Shown here: positions 9,606 to 20,882 of the stretch, in pieces
Layout of the letters: every line of letters begins with the position of its first letter
How positions within the stretch are numbered: the first letter of the stretch is position 1
DNA from: Macrosoma leucophasiata
Lineage: Eukaryota > Arthropoda > Insecta > Lepidoptera > Hedylidae
Length of the DNA: 64,000 nt
Assembly (NCBI GenBank): GCA_036365455.1
Contig: JAWQUS010000010.1
Span: 24,476,501 to 24,540,500 of the forward strand
Direction: 5' to 3'
Program-made: the position numbers and the translations under genes
Notes under the pieces: model-generated
Databases searched by the model: none
The model's input: the letters and a program-made list of their open reading frames with translations, nothing else
What the model was told of the DNA's origin: nothing

Positions 9606-11677
9606 TGGCAACCTTTCGCCTGCTAGCTGTAAGGACATTGTCGACTTGTGCCGAATTCGTTAACAACGAGGGGCAAACGTGACAGTCAATAGGCGAACAA
9701 CGCGTGGACCACGCGTCATATACCTTTATCTTACAAGCTGACAAATTCACTCTTAAGCAATATAAGATAAAACTTACATTTCAATGCCATACTGTAAGTT
9801 GAGTTGAGAGTTGAGTCGGTGTAAAGTGCGAAGTCCCGTGTGCCCGGGGATGTCAATCGCGGCCGGGATCACCATCTGCACTACGATCAAGCTCCTGTTT
9901 TTATGATCAATTTCCACTCTCATTACTTTTTGATGTCATCAATGCTTATAACAATATCTCCATGCATCCATATTTCTGATTGTATAATTCTTCCCTGGGT
10001 TCTTACAACTACCACGTTTGCGTGAATGTTCACCGCAGTGATGAAGTAAGCCACACCGGAGCAGATGTATACGAAACAATAACATGATAAGGTATTACGA
10101 ACAACACCTATGAAAGAGCGAAGGAATTTATATAAGATTCGGATTTCATAGAGCCACAACTCAGCAAAAATTTGATGTCGTAGATTTGCTTGCAAAAATT
10201 ATGTTACGTTTTACGTAATCATAAATACTGTGCTTAACATTTTTTCAGTACTCGTCGATTTTAAGGCATATGATAATATTATATTATTATCTTGTGACAT
10301 ATATGATACGTCAAAATATAAATTTATTTATGCAATTAGTTCCTTATTAACTTTTGCAGTTAGTTGTTATTGTTCAGATTTCATCATTTAACACATTTTA
10401 TCTACATAATTAAAAAAAACATTAAAATATTTTTAAAAGCTAAATATTTATATAATATAAAGTAATACCTAAACTAAAAACAACATGCGTCTCAAAATTC
10501 CGCATCACTGCCTTCCTGTGTTATGGTACCCTGAAGGCTGGCAGCATTGCCTCGTTGGATGGCAACGCTAATTCTTTGATTCATTTATGCAATTATATGT
10601 TCATGTTAATCACCAAGAAGTGGAGAAGAACTCTTTCACAGGCTAGTGCAGTCAGGGAATCCAATAGTGTTGGTTAAACCATTTCAGTACGGTAGTTGCA
10701 AAATACAAGAACGTTTGTCAAAAAAATATACTTAATTGCAATCTAAACAGTCATCGTCATGAAGTCCAAGCCTAAAGTAATTGTAATTTAGGCTGGTGTG
10801 AAAGAGAAAGGAGATGCCCGCCGGAGGCATTTAGTTATTGTACAAGACAAACATTTTCCCCTCGCCTCTTTAATTATACATAATATACATATTATAAAAT
10901 GCCGCAAGGCGTTCTACGTGGTATACCTTGATGTTATTAACCTACAAATACGCTGGGATGTTTTAGAACCTGTTTTCTTAATGAGGAAATATTGGTGGGT
11001 TCGATGTTATGTTGTTGATATCTTTCGGCTTACAATAACTTTTTTCGTGTAAGAAAGAAAGAGAGAAAAAAATCACATTGCATTTGTGTGAATGAATACA
11101 AGCTATTTTGAATGAATTCTCATCTCGTGGCTTAGAACACAACCTAACTACACGCCTATTAGACAAAATAACGTGATTAATGCTGTTGAAGGCTATTGGC
11201 AGTATTTCTATCAGAGGTGCGTCCGCCTATCGACATTGTTGTCGTCATTGTCATTGCTTTCAACTTTTAATATCAATTATTATTTTAAGATCAATAACAG
11301 TAATCTAAATAATCTACAATTATTGTTTAATCATCACCTACGAAATCAAGAACATCTGTCAGATGATCACTACTGCTTTTAAAAAAGCTACAAATCGACA
11401 TGAAAAATTGATAGCAATGACAATGTCGACAGAAATTTTGATCGGACGGCTCTCAGGTTGGTATTGCTTTGAGTTAACCTATTCATTATATATAGTATAA
11501 ATAAAGACAATACAAATCAGATTAACTGCAGTGCTCGAAGGACCAAAACTCGTCTGCCTTTAACAAATACATCAAATTTAGTAGCCAAACTTCGGTCAAA
11601 CTAAATAGTACAGACATTAGTAGCCTTCCAGCACAACATCACCAATTTGTCTATATTTTCAGAAAATCATAAAACAA
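9606..11677. other. Gene-poor stretch; LINE-tail-like patch
   Basis: Mostly AT-rich. A GGCTGGCAGCATTGCCTCG patch at about 10537-10555 resembles a LINE tail. A 90-codon minus frame is listed separately. No other feature is supported. Confidence 0.4.
9923..10195 (-). CDS. Unidentified 90-codon ORF with one membrane segment
   Basis: I do not recognise this frame. It has one hydrophobic stretch (residues about 32-56, around CYCFVYICSGVAYFITAV) flanked by polar sequence and ends with a lysine-rich tail. No signal peptide, cysteine pattern or conserved motif is visible, and no clear splice sites frame it. It does not overlap a repeat that I can name. It may be an eroded exon of a membrane protein or simply a chance frame. 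Confidence 0.2.
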   Translation of the reverse strand: MQANLRHQIFAELWLYEIRILYKFLRSFIGVVRNTLSCYCFVYICSGVAYFITAVNIHANVVVVRTQGRIIQSEIWMHGDIVISIDDIKK

Positions 11678-11940
11678 AATGTTTACGGTGTGTAAACACC
11701 TATGCAAGTTTCTGAACGCGCAAACTAATGATTAAAGGATGTAGTGTATTTATTTACGAGATCAAAGTTACCTGCGCGATAAATGGTGCAGTGCTCGTGA
11801 AATATAGGTTAGATGTGATGTCAGAGTACCTCACTAGGTTAATGTACACGGGAATATCGCTGGCTTTTTAAATTTCTCGTGAAAATCAGTTTACGTTTAT
11901 TGGGCTGTAATTTAATTGCAAATTATTCACATCTGTAGTC
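11678..11940 (+). repeat. 260-bp direct duplication, copy 1
   Basis: It pairs with 12281-12541. A core of over 80 bp (from GATTAAAGGATGTAGTG through GTGAAATATAGGTTAGATG) is almost identical, while the flanks are diverged by substitutions and small indels. Confidence 0.8.
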
Positions 11941-12089
11941 TAACAATGCGTACACGTTACATACGTAAATGCCCAAGATGGTCTTTTGATATTCATAAAT
12001 GCACACTGTAGCATTAGAAACCTCCTAACATTACCCATAGCACTTTATTTATATTTAGCTGTGCCAGCGGACTTAATGTTGTTGCAGTA

Positions 12090-12137
12090 GCTTGTAGTAC
12101 TTTCCGCCCTAAGAATAGGTCGGAAAGTACTACAAGC
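12090..12137. repeat. Perfect 17-bp inverted repeat, 14-nt loop
   Basis: GCTTGTAGTACTTTCCG (12090-12106) is the exact reverse complement of 12121-12137. It lies between the two direct duplicates. Confidence 0.85.
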
Positions 12138-12280
12138 GTAGTAGCTTACCTACATACCTACTCAACATACCCAGAAAAATAAATTGATCCATCCCATTCT
12201 TTAGAATGAGAGCACAAAAAAGCGTATCACGAGATTTTGTAGAGATTTTCATACAAGAAAATAATTCAATGATGATAAAA

Positions 12281-12541
12281 TTTAATGTATACGGTTTGAA
12301 AACCTCTATGCAAGTTTCCGAACATGTACTTATGTTTGATTAAAGGATGTAGTGTATTTATTTACGAGATCAAAGTTACCTGCGCGATAAATGGTGCAGT
12401 GTTCGTGAAATATAGGTTAGATGCGAACTATCTCACTAGGTTAATGCATGCACACGGAAATATTGATGATATTTTAAACTGTTTTTGAAATTATTTTTAC
12501 GTTAATTCAACTTTAATTTAATCTTACACGGCTTAATTCAC
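12281..12541 (+). repeat. 260-bp direct duplication, copy 2
   Basis: Partner of 11678-11940, about 600 bp downstream in the same orientation. Confidence 0.8.
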
Positions 12542-13847
12542 AGAAGAGCTAGGCAGATGTAAATTTATGCATTCATACATGCATACGAACACAACAACAC
12601 CAACGATTCGCCCGTTAGAATAGCGAGCCTTCAGATTGCCATGATACAGAAAACACTGAATATAATATAAAAACATTTGAATAAGTAATAAATTGCAGTA
12701 ATAAAACCCTACATTTGCAGTCATTAACTATAGCATAGTTAATGACAGCAATGTAGGTAAATTTAGAAAATAATGGCAAATAAAGTGCAGCGCAAATCCA
12801 AGGCGCTAAGCAGATGCAGAATTTACACCGGGTGGTGCTGGCGGGTGATCTATCACTTGTTGGGAGCGTATGGGCCACTAAATGGGAGGGCGGATGAATA
12901 TGATGTCAAACTATCCTAGTGTAGGATACTCCTTAATTTGTGAAACTTGACAACAGATCTTACAGATCTTTTTGTAGGTACGTAGGTAATTATTATGATT
13001 ATAACTATCTATCATAATTTAGTTGCAACGAATACAAAACCGGCTAAGTACGATTCGAACTTGCACACGAAAGCTTCCGTACCATTATACCTATATATAA
13101 AAAATGGCAAAAAATAACGTTTGTCGTATATTGTAGAAGCCCCTCAAATATTTATTTTATTTTGTTTTTTAAATTTGTTGACATCACTTTTCATGAAAGA
13201 CAAAATAGATGCCTGATAATAGACCGAAAGACAGCAGAATTTTCTAGTAAAATAAAGTAGTAAATAGCGTATAAATAATGTAGTCTATACTCATTCAGCG
13301 CAAAATTAGAATCTATTTTTCTTACTGAATAATAATGCTCACTTTCATAAAGCAAATTCTATAAACAAAATATAATACAAAAAAATCCTTTGTACCAACA
13401 TGTTTTCAAACATCTCGTTTAGTGGCCCCACTGTGTATATCAAGCTTCCTTAATAAATACCCTGTCTTTGCCCCGCTTTATAATTCCAACGTGCAAATAA
13501 GTTGTCTATGAGGAGGGGTGAAGGGGGAAAAATTAAATACTATCCATCGCAGTTCCAGTGAATGGATTGCTTGAAATCACCAAGATGGATACTTGGAATA
13601 GTAAATAGCAAGAGCCAATTGTAGTTTCAGTCTGCGTTGTAGTCAAAAAAATGGTGAGTAACAGGAAAAACATTTGTTTATTTAAATCCAGGGTGCCAAA
13701 CCTACTAGTAGGTAGTTGGGTATAACCATTTAGTTATTTCTACTGCCATACAGGTAATACGCGGGAAGATACATTTTATTATTATACGATGTTAAAAAAT
13801 TTAATACAAAAATATCGCGAATGCATAACATTGAAAATTTGCACACT
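12542..13847. other. No gene seen
   Basis: AT-rich. Minus frames at 12533-12878 lack any recognised domain. A short palindrome TTAACTATAGCATAGTTAA lies at about 12725. Confidence 0.4.
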
Positions 13848-13997
13848 AACCCCCTTATTCATAAACATATTTTAGCTAAAGTGTTGCTAATCTCTCCTTT
13901 GTCTTTTTCTATCCTGCACATTTGACAATGCAACTGACAAAGACAAAGCATTCTATAGCTAAAACGTATCTAATGTACGATTATGAATAAGGGAGTA
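13848..13997. mobile_element. MITE with CCCTTATTCATAA termini
   Basis: The ends are inverted (CCCTTATTCATAA at 13852-13864 and its complement at 13981-13993), with a second inner pair TTTTAGCTA/TAGCTAAAA and a third CTTTGTCTTTT/AAAGACAAAG, so almost the whole 150 bp can fold on itself. TAAC lies near both edges and may include the target duplication. There is no coding capacity. Confidence 0.7.
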
Positions 13998-14013
13998 ACT
14001 ATTTTGCAACAGA

Positions 14014-14160
14014 ATGAAAGACCTCTCCCTACGAAGTGGACCGACGACCTGGTGAAGGTCGCAATTAATCGCTGATTGAGGACCCAGCCTCAATTTTGAT
14101 CCAAGGATTGTCACAACGACCGTTCGGTCGACCAATCCAAATGGATGTCAAACGTAAAAC
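14014..14160 (+). pseudogene. RTE LINE C-terminal fragment
   Basis: It encodes TKWTDDLVKVA, matching the C-terminal WTDDLIKAA block of the RTE element at 27125-30294, followed by decayed frames. 5'-truncated and dead. Confidence 0.6.
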
Positions 14161-14734
14161 TTCTCGATTGATAATAAAATATAGAGGAACCCTTATTCGC
14201 CATTTATTGTACAGTAGTTACCAAATAAGATTTGGTTATTATATTTAACACAAAAGCTTCGCAAAAACAACTAATCCCCTCGGACCGGTATCTAGTTAAC
14301 AGTCAGCCGTCAGTCACCGTCAAGTCATGCCGACAAAATATAATTATTTTATTCTTTTTAAACATAAAAAAAGAATATCTGGAGCGTCGCCTGCATTAAG
14401 TATTCAAAACATTTCCAATTGCTTTCGTGGGGAAAGCGAGCGGGAATAAAAGATACACAAAATTACCCTGATGTCATTTGAAACCAGTTTTTTGAAGTGT
14501 TTCTTTTGTATTTGTGTGGAAATAAGATTTTTGTGTCATTTTATGGATAATTAGAATATCAAATATTGTTTCTTTTGTGTGTAATAATAATAAATATATT
14601 TCACAAGCATGTGTTAATGCGAAATAATATAATAAACAATTATTAAGGGTAAAAGCGACTTCTGTGCGATATTCAATAAACTGCAAAGTTTATATTGGTT
14701 GCCTAACTAGAATAGTCTGGCAATAGATGGCACT
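14161..14734. other. No gene seen
   Basis: AT-rich; the 70-codon minus frame at 14474-14686 shows nothing recognisable. Confidence 0.4.
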
Positions 14735-14890
14735 GCTGCCACCATAAGGCAATGCAATAAATGTGAAGGAAAGATTTGACAAATCGGGCAGGACTTCGGT
14801 AGCTCAGTTGGAAGAGCGGCTGGACTAGATACCCAGTGGCCGCGAGTTCGAGTCTCGACTGAAGTCAAATTTTTCTTTCCATTTTTATTT
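14735..14890 (+). mobile_element. tRNA-derived SINE, family T2
   Basis: A tRNA-like core (about 14797-14871) has an acceptor-like GACTTCG/TGAAGTC pair, an A-box TAGCTCAGTTGG and a B-box-like AGTTCGAGTCT, followed by T-rich sequence. The upstream block AAGGCAATGCAATAAATGTG is shared with the copy at 33005-33135, so the repeat is larger than a tRNA. The anticodon loop is irregular and the T stem mismatched, so I do not call a working tRNA. Confidence 0.65.
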
Positions 14891-14974
14891 AAATAAATAT
14901 TGTGGATTAATATGTACTGATTGAAATAAATATAGTTTTCGGATTTTTTCTCGCGTATATTTACTAAAATGTTT

Positions 14975-15500
14975 ATCTAAAATCGAACGCGACGTTTTGG
15001 TCGCTTTATAGCTTTCGTGGTCTCGGGCAGACTGAGGTAACATTTGTCTGACAGCAGTTTGAAAAAATATTGTGTGCAGCTACCTCCATCTATTGCGCAA
15101 ACGTCTTGCGTAGCGTTCAGAATTAACACAAAAGTTACTAATTGTATCTTGAGGTCTTATAGAATGTTGTGGTTGGGCTTTAATTCTACTGAGTATTGGA
15201 TCCCATGTTGGTACAATCGCCAACCATCTTCTCTATTAAAATTTAGATGATTTTTAATCTCAATAGCCTTGCGAACCATTCTTAGAATTGGTCTGTGTTC
15301 TGTAGCGAGTATTCGAGTTTTGTCAAACCGAATATAATGAGTTGGTTTGTCCGCTATATGATCACAGACTGCAGACCTCCCTGCTCTACGGTTTTGACAT
15401 CAGCAATATGTTATTTAATTCTGGTTTTTTAGTTTAATATACGCAAGATAAAACCGAAAACTAGTTTTATTTCAATGACTGTAGCTCGCGAAAACGTTTT
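14975..15500 (-). pseudogene. Penelope-like element relic (GIY-YIG C-terminus)
   Basis: On the minus strand it encodes the blocks VCDHIADKPTHYIRFDKT, RILATEHRPI, RKAIEIKNHLNFNREDGW and RLYQHG. This order (a DH box, a TRIL box, EAIEI-type and NFNREDG) matches the C-terminal nuclease end of Penelope-like retroelements. The 3' end has the AGACCACGAAAGC...AAAACGTCGCG tail. At the other edge (15455-15500) lies the GAAAACTAGTTTT...TAGCTCGCGAAAAC terminal block in plus orientation. Reverse transcriptase motifs are absent and the frame is broken. Confidence 0.7.
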
Positions 15501-16310
15501 TTGCTTTTATCATGCCTTTATACATTTGTCTAAGTCTTTATTTCAAATGGGATCAGAGTTAGGTTGTATTTGAAGTGTTTTAGAATAGTTCTATTTTTTC
15601 GTGCAAATTGAACGAAAAATGGAGAAAAAAATAGAAATGCTTTTTTTAGTGCCAATGCATAGCGACATGAAAACTAAACACGCTATATCATTATCACTAA
15701 ATTATACGCAGGATTGGCAAAGTTATGGGCTTTAACTTTTTTATCATTGTTATGGTAATGAAGGAAGAAGTTTGGTAATGATAATGGGGACAGTGGTAAA
15801 GATAAACTGCTAATGGTAATAAGATTGTAATAAAAAAAATAGTTTTGTAATTGTTTGTGCAACTCAATTTAAGTATTTAAAATACTTAAATTGAGTATTT
15901 AAAATACTTAAATTGAGTTTCACATACATAAAAGTTCAATTGATTTGAACTATCTTTATACTTGCTGTAACATATGGAAACCCATTTGTAACAGATAATA
16001 ACATTATTTATAGCTCAGTCTCAGAAGTTATGTTACAGTCTAAACTATAAAAAACATATTAAGCATGAAAACTAGTAGGAACTTTAATTATAGCCTCAAA
16101 TTATTGACACAAAAACACCATTGAGCTTAAAATATGTTATGATCAGAAAAATCACTACAAAACATAATTATATTAATAATATACTTTCCTTCGCTTGTAT
16201 TACATTCTGTTTTCGTATGTAGTAAATCTTCATTTAATAAATTTCTTACTACTGTCCTCTTAGCTGGTCTTCTAGTTTTTTTTTTACAAAATTTAAAGGG
16301 AGTGCGATAG
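15501..16310. other. No gene seen; GGTAATG-rich patch
   Basis: AT-rich, with repeated variants of GGTAATG at 15754-15825 that recur at 17620-17680. A palindrome cluster at 15862-15918 is listed separately. Confidence 0.4.
15862..15918. repeat. 17-bp palindrome plus 22-bp tandem duplication
   Basis: ACTCAATTTAAGTATTT and its complement are separated by one base (15862-15896). The last 22 bp are then repeated exactly at 15897-15918. Confidence 0.85.
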
Positions 16311-16960
16311 AGTTAGACATTATATAAACCTTTAACATCTCTAAAGGCGACATTATCTACCATGAGGGCTATAGTACATATCGTTTTTTCTGAAAATTGT
16401 TCATTTCAGTTTGATAATGAAATTCAAAGCTTTCATTTTGGTGGTAGCCGAACACAAATAACGTTACACACTACGGTGGCGTATATCATTGATCAAGAAA
16501 CCGGAATTTTGAAGCCACATAATGCTTGCAGTATAAGTGAATGTAATTAACACGACGCAAGGGTTATATGGGATTATCAAGAAATAGCGCCGCTGATTGA
16601 TACACAATCACATATCATATCTGATAGCCCATCAAGCCTTTATACATGATTTATGTTATTTGTCAACCAAGTTTAAGTGCACCAAGATTTTCCAGAGCTC
16701 TGATCTATTACCTGGAATTACTTCGAAGCGGGACGCGGAAATGGGAGCACCTGATGTGGTTGGTGTACTTTTGAAGAGGACTGCAGATCAAATTTTGAGT
16801 CTGCGTAAAGATATTTGTAGCGTTGAAGACACACGTAGGAAGGAAAGTCAAAAACATCAAGTGGCTTTCTGTTTCAGAACTTGCTGTTTTAGTAAAATAA
16901 GTTCCACCCAAATTACAGTCATTTATTGAAACGCTGTCAGTGCGTCAATTTCTCTGGTCA
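16311..16960 (+). pseudogene. DDE-type transposase relic, copy 1
   Basis: Broken frames encode HIVFSENCSFQF, RTQITLHTTVAYIID, APLIDTQSHIISDSPSSLY and DVVGVLLKRTADQIL. This order (a DNC-type box, a LHT box, a DSPxxxY box and a PDxVGxxxKRTAD box) resembles arthropod transposon-derived proteins in which D residues of the first and third boxes are probably catalytic; here the first is E. Stops and frameshifts interrupt it. An inverted homologue follows at 16961-17500. I cannot name the superfamily. Confidence 0.5.
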
Positions 16961-17500
16961 TTTAACAATACCATGACCTTCGGAAAGCGTAGCTGTGTCT
17001 TCTGAGAAAATGAAACAAAAATGTTCTTGTATTTATAGACCTGACAGGGCCTTGAATGTCCTCCCTTCATGTGTCCGAAATTCATCAAGACTATAAATAT
17101 CTTTACCCAGCCGCAAAATTTGATCTGCAGTCAAGCTCTTCAAAAATACCCCAAACACATCCGGTTCCCTCATCCCGTGTTCCGCTTCTAAGTAATTCCA
17201 AGTAATAGATCTAACTTACATATATAGGTTTGATGGGCTCTCAAATATGATATGTGATTGTGTTTCAATCAGCGGCGCTATTTCTTGGATAAAGCCATGC
17301 AGTGTTCGCAGATGAGCCCATATAGCCCTTGCGTCATTTTTATTACATTCACTGTTACTGCAAGCATTATATGGCTTCAAAATGCCGGTTTCTTGATCAA
17401 TGATATACACCACCATAGTTTTCAGAAAATCCGATATGTACTTCAGCCTCCATTGGAGATAATGTCGTTTTTAGAGAAGTTAAATGTTTATAGTGTATAA
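16961..17500 (-). pseudogene. DDE-type transposase relic, copy 2 (inverted)
   Basis: The reverse strand encodes VVYIIDQETGILKPYNACS, DARAIWAHLRTLHGF, APLIETQSHIIFESPSNLY and PDVFGVFLKSLTADQIL, clearly homologous to copy 1. It lacks about 80 bp including the SENC and LHT boxes but keeps the IWAHL region that copy 1 has lost. The two copies are tail-to-tail. Confidence 0.5.
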
Positions 17501-17814
17501 CTACATCTCCCACCTTTTCAATTTTGTATTTTTATGTTTTAATTTACCTGTTTCTTTCTTACGTTTGTAGCGTAGCTCTGTTGTCAAACAAATTTCCATT
17601 ACAATAATTTTATGATCATTACCATTTTTCAAATAGCGAATGGTAAATGATGGTAATGAAAGGAACGGTAATGAGATTTACCACTTATTTTAGATTTTTT
17701 CCTTAAATAACCCATACATTTTTAAAATGAAGACTAAAATAAGCACATTGACTCAAAGTGTATCATGTTAACACCGAACATGTAATTTGAACTATTACTT
17801 TTTATATTTAAAAC

Positions 17815-18003
17815 TAGCTGTTGCCCGCGGCTTCGCCCACGTGGGTGTCGTTTTATTAATATTTTTTCCTGAATTTTCATTGTTATACACCTCACGGAGC
17901 CCGAGATCTTTCCAACGAATGCAAAACCGTGGAAATCGGTTCGTGCGTTCTGGAGTTATAGCGTCAGGAAGGAAAACCCGACTTATTTTTATATTATAGA
18001 TAT
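17815..18003 (+). mobile_element. LINE-tail-like repeat (CTAGCTGTTGCCCGCGGCTT)
   Basis: CTAGCTGTTGCCCGCGGCTT, then CGAATGCAAAACCG and ATCGGTTCGTGCGTTCTGGA, is a widespread insect repeat thought to be the 3' end of a CR1-like LINE. Related sequence occurs at 50086-50296. Noncoding. Confidence 0.45.
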
Positions 18004-18993
18004 CACTGATGGTAATGAAAAGAAAACATACCACACCCAATAATTTCGTCTTCATCCCTGTTTTATCACCAAACTACAAACATCCGACCTGTTCTCTATT
18101 CACTGGTCAACGGGGCTAGGATCCCTCAAAGGGGAACAGGGGCAGGGAATATCATTAAGGCGTTCTAACAAGTTAATATTTTTACTTCAAGTTCAGTCGA
18201 CGGTGATGAGCTTTTTTTGGACAAACTTATTATGTCTCAGCAAATGTAAATAACAAACGTAATAAATTTTCTACTTTATTATTTTCATTGCTAGATAGTT
18301 AATTTACAAATATCAACACAATAACTGGCAGTAATATACCAAATTTCCATGATATTTGCTTACAACTCACAAAAATTGATTTTTGACCAGTGGTGATAGT
18401 GAGATTTAGGCATGTTTTTTATTTTTATCTTTTTTTTAATCAATCTGAGATTATTCCTTTCCAGTGATAGATATACATGCGAAAAATACCAACAATATAT
18501 AAAATATTTGATAGCTGAGGCTTATTTAGTTTAGGTTTTATTCTCACCGACACGTGTTTTGCACGAAAAAATAGAAATACCCTTTAATAGGGCAACTTGT
18601 ATGCCAAACGTACATTACCATAACAAGAACATAATTGAACAGAAGATAACCATTACCCGACAGATGAATTAAGTAATGTGATACTTCATCCAATTTCGAG
18701 CCACAATAAATAACATTATGTTTAGCCGTTACCACCAGATTGAGCTGCTAACAGATTAAAAGATTTTATATCATGCTATTCCCAAAGTTATGTTACTTTT
18801 ATCACATAATAAGCATTAACTTTATAGAACCTGTTGCTTTATGAGCCCTTAAGCGTCACATTTCTATGACGTGCCAACTTTTTCACAAATGTATAGGATT
18901 TTTGGAGTGTTGCCAAGCAATTGAATACATTCCTGGGAGATTCAGGAAAGAGACTATGTCTATATCTGAGTTCGGTTTTGGGAAGACTAAATG
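18004..18993. other. No gene seen
   Basis: AT-rich; no supported gene or repeat. Confidence 0.4.
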
Positions 18994-19480
18994 CAATTCA
19001 ATATTGATTTGGATTCTGGGAAATTCAGGCGGAACGAAAACTAAGATGGAGAAGAATTGTGACAGATTAAATTAAAGCAAACTGTTGTTTACTTAAGTTA
19101 TACCTGCACTGGCCGGTCTCGCGAGCTTTTGAATGTATATTTTACTTTTATTTTGTGTTTAGATTCTGGGAAATTCAATATTGATCAATCCCGTATTCAA
19201 TATTGATTATTTCAATTTCAATATTATACATAGAAATTTAATATTGATTTTGATTCGATACTGATCAGTTCCAATTTCAATATTGATAATTTCAATTTTA
19301 ATATTATTGGTCAATTTCAATATTCATCAATACCAATTCAATATTGATTTGGATTCTAAAAAATTCAGGCCGAATGAAAATTAAGATAGAACAGAATTGT
19401 GACAGATTAAGTTAAAGCAAACTGTTGTTTACAACTGCTATTGAATGTATATTACTTTAATTTTGTAATTAGATTCATAC
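18994..19480 (+). repeat. Tandem repeat, about 340-bp period, CAATATTGAT-rich
   Basis: About 145 bp starting CAATTCAATATTGATTTGG at 18994 recurs at 19334. Between them lies an array of variants of TTTCAATATTGAT. The second unit ends at about 19480. Confidence 0.75.
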
Positions 19481-19558
19481 ACAATTTTTTTTACATAGTT
19501 GACCCATTTAAATGGGTACGCCTCGTATTTTGAAAAATAAATGTTCATGTTTGTATTA

Positions 19559-19640
19559 TAATCATCATTACTTCAGGTGTCAGACGTCCACCGCTGGACA
19601 AAAGCCTTTCCAAAGATGCCCACAACAGAGTTGTACGTCA
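19559..19640 (-). mobile_element. RTE LINE 3' end, short fragment
   Basis: TAATCATCATTA, CAGACGTCCACCGCTGGACA and AAAGCCT match the 3' end of the RTE elements at 27125 and 55625. Diverged. Confidence 0.5.
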
Positions 19641-19660
19641 TTAGGGGAGAATATGCTATA

Positions 19661-19891
19661 CTGGAGGCAGAGCTCCAATGACGGAGCTCGTGGGCGTAGG
19701 ATAAATGGTAGTGTTCAGCACTATCGTGTTACGGTCAGGTGGTGATGTACGTCCTTGTAATTTCCGGCACAGAGGCATAATACCTTAGGTCTCAGTGGTG
19801 GTAACGCATCTGCATTTTGACTTTGGTCTTTGTGTGGGTGCCTAAAGGCTGCAGTCATCGCTTAAATAAATGTGAACTGCATGCTTGTTTG
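19661..19891 (+). mobile_element. Family A retroposon, joined to an inverted fragment
   Basis: The copy runs from the 5' hairpin to GCATGCTTGTTTGC, then switches at about 19891 into an inverted family A 5' segment (19892-19955) instead of an A tail. Confidence 0.75.
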
Positions 19892-19955
19892 CGGCAAGTA
19901 ATACGGTGGTGCCTACGCCCACGAATTCCGTCACTGGAGCTACACCATCAGTAAA
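19892..19955 (-). mobile_element. Family A 5' fragment, inverted
   Basis: CGGCAAGTAATACGGTGGTG...TCCGTCACTGGAGCT matches the 5' region in reverse orientation. A short SINE T1 end (ATACGCTTACACTCAC) follows at about 19969. Confidence 0.65.
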
Positions 19956-20686
19956 AGTTTATACGCTTACACTCACAATAAATAGTATAAAAACATAAAC
20001 AAAGCTCCGAGCACATTTTTTAATATGCTTCGAAACAGTTTATCATTAGTGTACCTAAAATATAATGATCAATCTAAAACATGGGTCATTGATGTCCCAT
20101 AATTCCTAACAAATAAAGTTTAAAGCTGAAACAACAAAAATACAGCAAATGCAGTGGTAAGCCTTAACGAAGACCGAACAAAAACCGTATTTGAATAGGG
20201 ATGGCACCAATAACTGACCAAAGGCGAGGGGGGATCGTAACAAACAACTTATTTTCGGCAACACAAAGCATTCATGAATGTATAATGCGCTGGGAAATTA
20301 ACTTTTTCCTCCCAGTTCGCGAGACTCGTTTTTTATTGACGTGCGCCGTCTCGATCTGTTCGCGGGGAGATGTTGTGGGGGACATCGGATAAGTCTGGTG
20401 AATCTTTTTTTAGTTCGTTTATTACTGATTGTGACTTAAATTAATTTCTTATTAAAATTAAAAATCACAGTTAGCGACTACATAAGTGAGTTAAAAATTG
20501 TTTGAAGAAGTCATAATCCTCTGACGAAAGATCTTCGCTGTTCTCGCCATTGTATGCTGACGATTTTTTTTTGTTTGCTAGTATTTTCAACCGATTTCTA
20601 AAAGGTGGAGGCCGTATCTCTCTTTTGAGCCTACATACCTACAAGGAACTCGTATAGTTTTGCCATGTTGGTTCGGCCATCCATCC
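19956..20686. other. No gene seen
   Basis: AT-rich, with a GC-richer patch at 20310-20400 that has no recognised content. Confidence 0.4.
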
Positions 20687-20882
20687 ATAGCCGCTAAATG
20701 GTAGTGTTCAGCACTATCGTATTCCAGTTAGATTGCTAAGTATGGCCCCGTAATTTCTTTCAGAGATGACAAACAATTCAGACATCACGGGTGGCGACAC
20801 ATTTGCATTTTGACGTGTGGTTTTTGTTTAATTTGTAGATTTTTATAGTCTGCCGTCGTAACTTAATATTCATGTCAACTAT
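20687..20882 (+). mobile_element. Family A retroposon, 5'-truncated and diverged
   Basis: Starts at the CCGCTAAATGGTAGTGTTCA middle hairpin and runs to the 3' hairpin; no 5' hairpin. Confidence 0.65.

Noticed and set aside
14797..14871. Functional tRNA gene in the T2 repeat
   Set aside because: Anticodon stem and T stem are irregular and the sequence is embedded in a dispersed repeat with conserved flanks.
19160..19340. CRISPR-like array of CAATATTGAT units
   Set aside because: Units are short, variable and unevenly spaced, in a eukaryotic repeat context.
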